Source of the DNA: Triatoma infestans
Taxonomy: Eukaryota; Arthropoda; Insecta; Hemiptera; Reduviidae
Length of the DNA stretch: 64,000 nucleotides
NCBI GenBank assembly: GCA_011037195.1
Contig: JAAEAF010000283.1
Coordinates: forward strand, 1 to 64,000
Reading direction: 5' to 3'
The position numbers were made by a program, and so were the translations under genes. Positions 56,838-64,000 of this stretch are shown here, one piece after another. The first letter of the stretch is position 1, and every line of letters starts with the position of its first letter. The notes beneath the pieces were generated by a model. It was not told the DNA's origin. It saw only the letters and a list, made by a program, of their open reading frames with translations, and ran no database searches.

Positions 56838-57390
56838 TGTAATGGTGTGGATGTGTGTGTAGGTAGCTTGTGGCGTAGCGTTTTAGAGAAAAGGGCTTGT
56901 ATGTTTGAGATAGAGATATAAGAATGAAATCAATAATGCAGCACTGATTATAAAATAAATATATTTTCTAACTGAATTTAAATAGCTTTATAATATCACA
57001 GCGATTAAGTATAAATTAATTAATTAATTAATTTAGATTAAATGCTAAACTCTTATGCTTTAACTTATAACTGGCACTGATTTGAAGAGGGCGATTCCTG
57101 AAGCGTCCTGTTTGAAGGTTGAGTTTAGACTGTCTACTCTTTACTCTTTTAAAACTAATATTTCTCTATTGACTCTATTCTTTGGAATTGCTCTCTCTCT
57201 CGCGGGGGAATTCTCTTATACAAAGAAGTTAGCCTAACGGGATATTGTGCCTTTGTTTAATGATCCCAATTTACAGTACCTGACACTAAAATACACTCTT
57301 TTTGAAGATAAATTCACAGTCTAATATATTAACAAAATTAGATAAATTATTTTTAAAAACTATTATTTTTCATTTCGTACTTCCACTACA
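56838..57390. mobile_element. Solo LTR-1, youngest-type
   Basis: TGTAATGGTGTGGATG to TTCCACTACA. It resembles the Gypsy element's own 3' LTR (41452) more than the older TGAAATG copies, including GGCGATTCCTGAAGCG and CTAACGGGATATTGTGCC. Target duplication not evident. Confidence 0.75.
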
Positions 57391-57817
57391 CATTGTATAG
57401 TTATATCCCAGGGTTCCCAACTGGGAAAGACAAAAAAAGAAAGGACATTTTTCAAAAATATTTAATTTTGATTGCGCCTTGATTATAGTGCCATCAGTTA
57501 AAACTGATAATAACGGTATTTGTGACCAATTATTGCATTATTTTTTTTCTATAAATATGGCGCGATAAACATTATCTGCGATAGGTATATTTTTAGTTTT
57601 GTCTTTCCAGATGGAATTCGCCTAGCTACTTCCGGAAGCATCAAAATCTTTTGTTAAAAGTTTGTTCATGCAAGCTTCAGAGTTAAAACTAAAGTGGTGT
57701 TTTATTGTATAAAAAGCTAAAGTTTCTTCAACAGCTAATACTTTGTAATCAATCCAGAGGTGAATATTGTTTAGTAAAAACATCACTTACATGGATGATA
57801 CTTATAATATAATGGGT

Positions 57818-58094
57818 TGTTGAAGGAGAGAAATGGTCTGATTAGTATGAATTACCAGAATATGGTTAACACTCTATAACATAATAAGTGACACTAACTG
57901 CCTGGGCTTTACACTTGAAATGATAGAGTATGGTAGAATGGTAAAGGGTAATGACACGTAGTGACGAACTCAGTAGTATAAACTGTTCTCCTATGTGTCC
58001 CCCATCCTTCTATTTATGTGGTTTTTCTCCCACTCCAGTCCGAGAGAGTGGTCCTATCATTTTGTCTCTTTACGAATACTCCCTTTGGATTACA
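57818..58094 (+). mobile_element. Solo LTR-2, both ends present
   Basis: TGTTGAAGGAGAGAAATGG to TTTGGATTACA, giving TG...CA. Internal marks TGCCTGGGCTTTACAC and TTTCTCCCACTCCAG. Flanks do not show a clear target duplication. This copy defines the LTR-2 start. Confidence 0.7.
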
Positions 58095-59330
58095 TTGACG
58101 TATTGAAACCTACTTACTTTTTTACTTACACGTCAGCAGATTGTTATTCCAATTTATAGAGGAAGTGGATGAGAACAGGATCACAAAAAGCCCATAAACA
58201 TTACCGGAGTGGTGACTGGAAACCAACTAGACAATGAATCATATAAAAATTAAATAGTCGTGTGATATGGGTACTGATAGATAAGTAGAGCTAGTAAAAC
58301 AAGACGAATGAAATAATTATTGACGATCGCGCCTATTTCAGTTTTATTTGTATGCACCGAGTTTTTGTGTAACAAAATATTTAAAAGTCGGCTAAATCAA
58401 AAATAGAGAACATTTTGAGCATAATTGAAAAAAATGGTGAGTGAACACAAGAATTTTGTTAAAAAAGAGAATATGTTCTCTAGAAATGAGACCTGTTGGA
58501 AACCATATTTCCCATAATTAAGGTTTAAGGTACATTAAAAGTATTTCAAGAATTGTAAAATTAAATGTGATCAATCAGAAGGAATAGATATGAATTATGT
58601 TATGATATTTTCTCGTATACAGCTAAAACGAATTTCCTTTAAACTTGAAGTGGATAAGCGCAGTGATCTCCTACCATTTTTCCATAAAAATTGATGTATG
58701 GGATTCTGGAGAAGTGTGTGAGCTTAAGACATTAAATGTTGAACGTTATTTTTCTAAGCGCTATTTTCTCTACTATAATCTTAATTGACATTTAAGTAGC
58801 AATTGCCTTATATGTTTAACGACATATACTGTAATATTGTATGTTAGGACACTTAGTGTATAAAAATTCCAAGTATAAAGATTATTTATCTGTTTTATAA
58901 TTTGTAACTTACTAATTCATCAGGGTTAGTTCATAAAATATGAAAAACTCCCCTCCCCACCATGCGAAAGTTCAAATATTTTTTGAGTTATTACAAAACT
59001 TTTCAGTTTTTATAAACTTTTAAGATATTAAATACAACACTTCAATGTTTGTTTCATGTCAACTTGTATCCAAGTTATAAAGTTCATATTTCCAATTATT
59101 TACCAGCATCTATGTCCAGCATCAAATAATATTTCTCATTTTTCAAATAATTTGCAATATTCAGACGACATAATATCTCCCTAGATGCTTATACGTTAAA
59201 AACAAAAATTGGTAATATTAATCCTGCTGTTAGTCACTACAAATCATGCATTTTGACATTTTAAAGCTTTGTTCTATATAAAATTTATTTTTACATCTCC
59301 AGCCATAAGCCCAGCTATATTATTACTAAA
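58095..59330. other. AT-rich region, nothing supportable
   Basis: No long ORF, known repeat or structured RNA recognised. Confidence 0.4.
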
Positions 59331-59644
59331 AATATATTAAATAAAAAATAAGCTCTATGTAGACTATGCTCATGATGTGACGACAATTTTGGCTTGGTCA
59401 CAAGCAAAATTAAAAAATCTAAGTTCTTGGGCAACGGGAAGCAGCAACTTAAGTTCTTGCACTTGAGTTGAACGATCAGAAAACCTACAGGCTCCGTATT
59501 AAAGAATTTATGTTTGACGCTGTTAAAGAATTTAAGTAGCTAGAAGCAAGTTTTTACCTCAAAAAAACAGTGTCAGTGGGGGAAATCAGAGCTTATTTAA
59601 CTGTTGGAGATAGTTATGTTTGGGTAGAAATAATAACAAGAGTT

Positions 59645-59841
59645 CACGGGTTCGAATCCAGCCGTGCTACCCTTAGATTTTCTCTTCCTAGGAGCCTCTA
59701 CAGCTCACTGTCCGGTGATGGACAGTGTTGTCTGTAACAAGAGAACACTGTCCGGAGGCCGGCAGTGCACTGAGAAGGCTCCGGGCGCAATGACCACAGA
59801 TGTTGAGACGCCTTAAATTAAAAAAAAAAAAATTAAAAAAA
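59645..59841 (+). repeat. SINE-A, 5'-truncated, perfect target duplication
   Basis: Begins inside box B (CACGGGTTCGAATCC) and runs to CGCCTTAAATTA plus an A-rich tail. Flanked by AATAACAAGAGTT (59632-59644 and 59842-59854). Truncation at the 5' end with target duplication shows LINE-driven insertion. Confidence 0.9.
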
Positions 59842-59868
59842 AATAACAAGAGTTGCAAAATTCAATAT

Positions 59869-60238
59869 TGTAACGCAGCCAGTGGTACTATCTAGGAGAG
59901 GAAGTAGGAATCTCAAGTTCTCTTAGTGACCGCTAGGAAGCGCTGGCGACCCGCTCTAGTTCTTTGTGGAAGGATTGACAAGATTCTCCAGCGGTATAAA
60001 TAGTGGGACCGCAGAGAGTTGAGAGAGTTTTCTAGTTACAAATGAAGTGGCTAAAAAGTGAACAAAGTGAACTTTTGTGGTTTAAACTGTGAAGTAATTA
60101 TGATTAAGTGTTGTATTTTGTAATTTATTGTGTATAACAATAAATTGGTATTTTCTTTATTGAAGTTTAGAGTATTTTATCTATACGAACCCACTTAAAA
60201 CTAGTTGCAGTAGCTAGTTTAGAGGGACAAACGTTACA
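59869..60238 (+). mobile_element. Solo LTR-3 (370 bp), Gypsy-type
   Basis: Starts TGTAACGCAGCC and ends ACGTTACA, with 4-bp target duplication ATAT (59865-59868 and 60239-60242). A TATAAATA box lies near 59995 and AATAAA near 60138, which sets plus orientation. TGTAAC...GTTACA ends with 4-bp duplications are Gypsy-like. Confidence 0.88.
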
Positions 60239-60639
60239 ATATGTAAGAACCATTCTGGCTATCTTTAGTGATCTATGCTGTGAAAAACTTGGATGTTGAC
60301 GAGAGCGGATGAGCTTAAGCTTATTAGATAGGAAAGAAATATTCTGAGAAGGATTTTTGAAGTGGTTAGGATGCAGGGGATAGCTTTACTATCAGGACAA
60401 AAAAAGACGAGAAGTTTAGGGAATCTGATCTGTTAGCCTTTAAGCCTGGCAAATTGAGATGGCTATGGCAGGTACTGCAGAATGGAGGAAATAAAAGTTC
60501 CAAAATAGCATTGTATGGACATCCGGGAGGAAAGAGTCCACGCGGGAAACCGAGAACAGATAGGGTAGGTAAAGATGGAGATTACTGCGAGAGACAAGGG
60601 ATGGGTGGAAAGCTATGGCGACATAAATTTATTGATCAT

Positions 60640-61940
60640 AAATTCATTTTTCATAAAGATTGTTTGTATCTTTATTTATTTAAAAAAAACAGCATTGGCA
60701 TTCAAATCAAAGTGAAAAGGAGTTTAGCTTTTAATAATAATAAAAGTATAAACTTTATTTTATTACATTTTTTCTAGTCAGGTTAGTAATTATTTATTAT
60801 AATTATGCACTTTTACATCAAGAAGACCAAGCGAATTTTGTGGTCAATAATGTGAAAAATTAAACGATTTTGATTTGCACAATTTAAATTAAATTGTAGC
60901 TAAAGAGATTGTGAAGATAATAATGGCGACGAAGAAAGAAAGGTCAAGAGATTGTGCAAAAATATAATGGAGATAATATAGTGACAAGGCAATAATAAAA
61001 CGATTTTACGCCTTTGTTATCATTAATATTACTTACAATGTCTCATAATGGGAATTCTTCCCTTGGGTTTCGTTGAGAAAATTCAACGGGTTAAATAGGA
61101 AACAATAAGTACTTATCTTCTTTATGTTCCCTAACCTGTAACTGAAATCTTGCATTTCCATCACTATAATTGTCTAGACGGTTTAGTCCGCTTTACTGAA
61201 AAATATCAGAGATTTGTTGCATGATAGTCTAGTTTAATTTGTGATGATCAACCGATTTTTACCTCCATCGTCGAATGCACAAGGCAAAATCAGTTTCACA
61301 CTCAAAACAACGGTGGTATTGTAGTAGCTTGATTAGTATGTTCAAATTAAGAGATAGACATTTTGTTTAACGTTGCTGAAAAAACGTTGTATTAGACCTT
61401 TAAGGGATTACACTCGTTGTTAGGTCCCGTGCCACTCATTACATTGATCTTGTTACTATAAAGCGCTCTAAACTTTATTTCACTGCTCTACATAATTTTG
61501 AATTGTGTTGGCTGTCACGTTGTGATAAATAGATACACAGCGACACTGCGACAATTTAAGCTGGAAACCATATAGGTGAAATTTTGTTTGCTGTACCTGC
61601 ATTGGGCTAAAAGGAGACTAAGGCCAATCGCCCTTATAAGGGCGCGGGTGCAGGCTTGATGCCTAAACCCTGTATATACATTTATAAGTAAGACCTGACT
61701 GAATATTTAAGTCTAAGTCATGAGTACCATTATTTTCAGGGGCTTCTCTTAGTTATAAGGACTTTGTTTTGGCAGAATTTGGTTGTTTTTAGTTTGTTTT
61801 TTTGTCATATTTTTTAGCATATCTACTAGTCATAGTTTATTAAGTTCTTATTTATGCAAATATCTTTTATCTAGTGCAATATTAAATTTATCTAATTAGC
61901 CTGCACTCACTTTCTTTTGGGAGTTACCATTTATCTCATT
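60640..61940. other. Unassigned spacer
   Basis: No gene recognised. A perfect hairpin GCCCTTATAAGGGC lies at about 61639-61652, within a GC-richer block 61610-61680 that precedes the R2-like element and could be its 5' UTR. Confidence 0.35.
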
Positions 61941-61945
61941 TGAAT

Positions 61946-62130
61946 ATGGAAGTCGGGCAATCCGTGTGGATTTTGCGCACTGGCGGCGCTTGCCAACAGG
62001 GTGTCATCACTTCTAAGATGAGCGTCACAGGGGTGGGAGGAGGTGAGGAAGTCCAAGTGTCCGTGGAATGGACTGACGATTCTTGAGGCATCGTCATGGG
62101 CAAGGTCGTATCCATCAACGATGTTTTTCT
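61946..62130 (+). pseudogene. Kinesin-13 N-terminal-like segment
   Basis: From ATG 61946 the frame reads MEVGQSVWILRTGGACQQGV, ITSKMS, VQVSVEWTDDS, stop, GIVMGKVVSINDVFLRNP. The spacing G..V.I.R..G...Q..(V/I)TS ... V.VEW ... GK.V....VF..NP matches the N-terminal domain of kinesin-13 (KIF2) proteins. One in-frame TGA (about 62075) breaks it. It stands 85 bp before the zinc finger of the R2-like LINE, so it may be a captured fragment or just a neighbouring pseudo-exon. Confidence 0.4.
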
Positions 62131-62214
62131 AAGGAACCCCCGTACAGTACCCAAGCCACATGAAGACGCCATCTAGGACGACCCTTCCCCCACTCAGGAG
62201 ACGAGCGGGGTTTC

Positions 62215-63842
62215 TGTAATATTTGTGGTCTAACGTACAAGAATATTTTGGGGCTCAGAACTCATATATCGAAGAAACATCCCGCTCAAGCAAATGAACT
62301 GACTCTCAAGAACATCTTAAAAAGCACAACTAAAAAATCCCCTCCTGCGGATGACCCGGGTCTCAATGACGAACTAAATGGATGGGCAGCTACCTTCAAG
62401 GATATATTGCAGGAGTATTGATACTGACAGGTTTGATGAAGCTGTGACAGACTTTTTGATATTTCTAAGACAGGCAAATCAACATCTTCCCGGTCCAAAG
62501 CATCCTGCAGCGAGGTACTTCCGACTGGGGAAGGAAGGGAAGCTAAGGTCTGGGAAGGGAATGTCAGAGGTGTCCAACCAATCCTGCCAGGTCGCATAAC
62601 GGTGCTAGGGCGAGAAGGCAGGAAGCCTACCAGTATGAACTTGCTCAGTACAACTACTACAACAGAAGAAAGAAGGTAGTCAATAAACATTATGGATGCT
62701 AATGCGCCGAAGCATTGTCCTCTATCTATTGAAGAAGTGGAGCAACATTTTAAGAAGACTATGGGGGAAAGAAATTTATCCGAGCGGAGTGAATACGAAG
62801 CGCCACCAATTAATCCGATGTATTGAATATTAGTCTACAGGCCGTTCATAAAGGTATTAAGTCCACTTCCCTAGATACATCGCCTGGCCCCGATGGAGTG
62901 TTAATGAGGACTATTAGAGCTGTGGATGTTGCTAACATCATAAAAGAAATAGCAGAGGTGATGCTTAAAACGAAGTATGTTCCCGAAGTTCTAAGGAAGG
63001 GGAGAACTATTCTGCTGTATAAAGGGAAAGGGCCAAAAGCAAAAATATCATCATGGAGGCCTATTACGGTCTACCCTGTGGTTCGGCGTATTATTGAGAA
63101 GGTTTTGGACCAAGAATTAAGAAAGCAAATAGGATTCCACAAATCCCAACGCGGGTTTGTCAGAGGAATGCCAGGTTGCCATTCAACACGAGGTTACTAG
63201 ACGCTGTCCTCAGGGATGCCAAAAGTAAGAGAAAGACAACTGTCATTGCACTTCTGGATGTGATCGGCGCTTTTGACAATATAGGGCACGCGCATGTAAT
63301 GAAGTCAATGAAGGCGAAAGGCGTCTCTTCGGACCTTCTATATTTAATTTCGGCTCTTCTTACCAACAACTCTACACATATAAGTCTTGGAGCAAAGAAG
63401 ACGGGTGAAATCCCTATATGACGAGGATTCCCACAAGTCGGACCCCTATCTCCTACTCTATTTAATATTGCCATAGATTACATATTTTTTGAAGTCTGTG
63501 ACATCCTCTTGGCAAATACGATGGGGTATAAGCTTCATGAAGGGGAGACTGGTATCTTCCTTACCGGATTCGCGGACTATCAGGCAGTGACAGCCTACAG
63601 CGTAGAAGCGGCTGAACATATAATTAACTTAATCCAGCTTCTGTTCAGAGAGATAGGTTTGTCACTGAATCCAGCTAAGAGTACAGCAGTGATAATCAGG
63701 GAGGAGTACTCTCTCGGACTAAGCTCACACTTGATAATGGTGACGAGAAGCATTGGGCGAAGGAGAAATTATAAAGTATTTAGGATGCTCCTTTTCCGAC
63801 GAGCTTGCGGTGAACGAGGAATCGGTGGAAAAATTAAACGTT
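62215..63842 (+). pseudogene. R2-superfamily LINE: zinc finger and reverse transcriptase
   Basis: A C2H2 finger (62215-62280) reads CNICGLTYKNILGLRTHIS, with C-X2-C-X12-H-X4-H, as in R2 N-termini. A segment before the RT reads NAPKHCPLSIEEVEQHFKK (about 62700-62760). RT motifs: TSPGPDG, KGRTILLYKGKGPK, SWRPITVYPVVRRIIEKVLD (62823-63130), then, after a 1-base shift near 63175, TTVIALLDVIGAFDNIGH, GPLSPTLFN, and the catalytic site as FADY where FADD is expected (about 63565). NPAKSTAVII follows. The element continues past the window. Stops and frameshifts show that it is dead. Confidence 0.85.
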
Positions 63843-64000
63843 AATTTAGCCAAGCTTACAGCATCCAACTCGTTAAAGCCCGATCAAAAGCCAAATATCC
63901 TCAACCAGTACCTGTTCCCTGCACTGACTTATCCTCTTCAATCATCACCTCTCACTAAGCTTTGCCCTGCACTCTTGGACGCTAGAGACGTCACCATAAG

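Larger units (their letters stand above)
59340..60620 (+). pseudogene. LINE remnant interrupted by a SINE and a solo LTR
   Basis: The left part (59340-59631) reads LYVDYAHDVTTILAWSQ at the RT YADD site (YAHD). The right part (60243-60620) reads RADELKLI, NILRRIFEVVRMQG and a ..GRPRTD-like tail (60540-60570). SINE-A and LTR-3 sit between them. The order RT then tail is kept. Confidence 0.55.

Noticed and set aside
62286..62690. Minus-strand 134-codon frame
   Set aside because: Antisense to the R2-like LINE, whose zinc finger and RT lie on the plus strand.

Overview
The window is AT-rich arthropod (most likely insect) nuclear DNA. Reasons: spliced exons of a beaten-path-type immunoglobulin gene, GT-AG introns, and a dense mix of LINEs, tRNA-derived SINEs, Ty3/Gypsy-type LTRs, Helitrons, Penelope-like elements and an R2-superfamily LINE. 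No prokaryotic gene organisation is present. Species cannot be told from the sequence. Boundaries marked 'about' were read by eye.

Region 1 (about 305-22741) is a giant imperfect inverted repeat folded about 13.4 kb. The left arm (305-13130) and right arm (13684-22741) carry the same series in mirror order: a 1-kb repeat (called R1 here), a SINE fragment, a LINE reverse-transcriptase remnant, a Helitron, another R1-related block, a foldback LTR, a LINE RNase H fragment and an AT-rich core. The arms differ by point changes (roughly 3-5% in sampled stretches) and by clean arm-specific events. The left arm alone has a 4.85-kb LINE with a 14-bp target duplication and an antisense 18S rRNA fragment. 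The right arm alone has a solo LTR with target duplication and the Helitron 3' end. A 64-bp block sits exactly at the outer left breakpoint and again, inverted, at the edge of the central spacer.

Region 2 (about 25770-53522) is the only host gene I can support: three plus-strand exons of a beaten-path-like secreted/anchored Ig protein (25770-25909, 31967-32201, 53449-53522 with stop). Upstream exons lie outside the window or were not recognised. Its introns (about 6.1 and 21.2 kb) are packed with transposons: a Penelope-like element with GIY-YIG and hammerhead-ribozyme motifs, three SINE families, R1 copies, and a three-level nest (LINE remnant > solo LTR > Ty3/Gypsy element) at 40.5-46.9 kb. 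A non-repetitive CT/CA-rich island with promoter-like features lies at about 37.9-38.5 kb.

Region 3 (53.5-64 kb) is downstream repeat: solo LTRs of two families, a second Penelope remnant with an LTR inside it, a LINE remnant interrupted by a SINE and a solo LTR, and at the right edge an R2-superfamily LINE preceded by an ORF segment that resembles the N-terminal domain of kinesin-13.

Almost every element is broken, so I annotate most coding remnants as pseudogenes. Family names R1, LTR-1, LTR-2, LTR-3, SINE-A, SINE-B and SINE-C are labels used only in this report.
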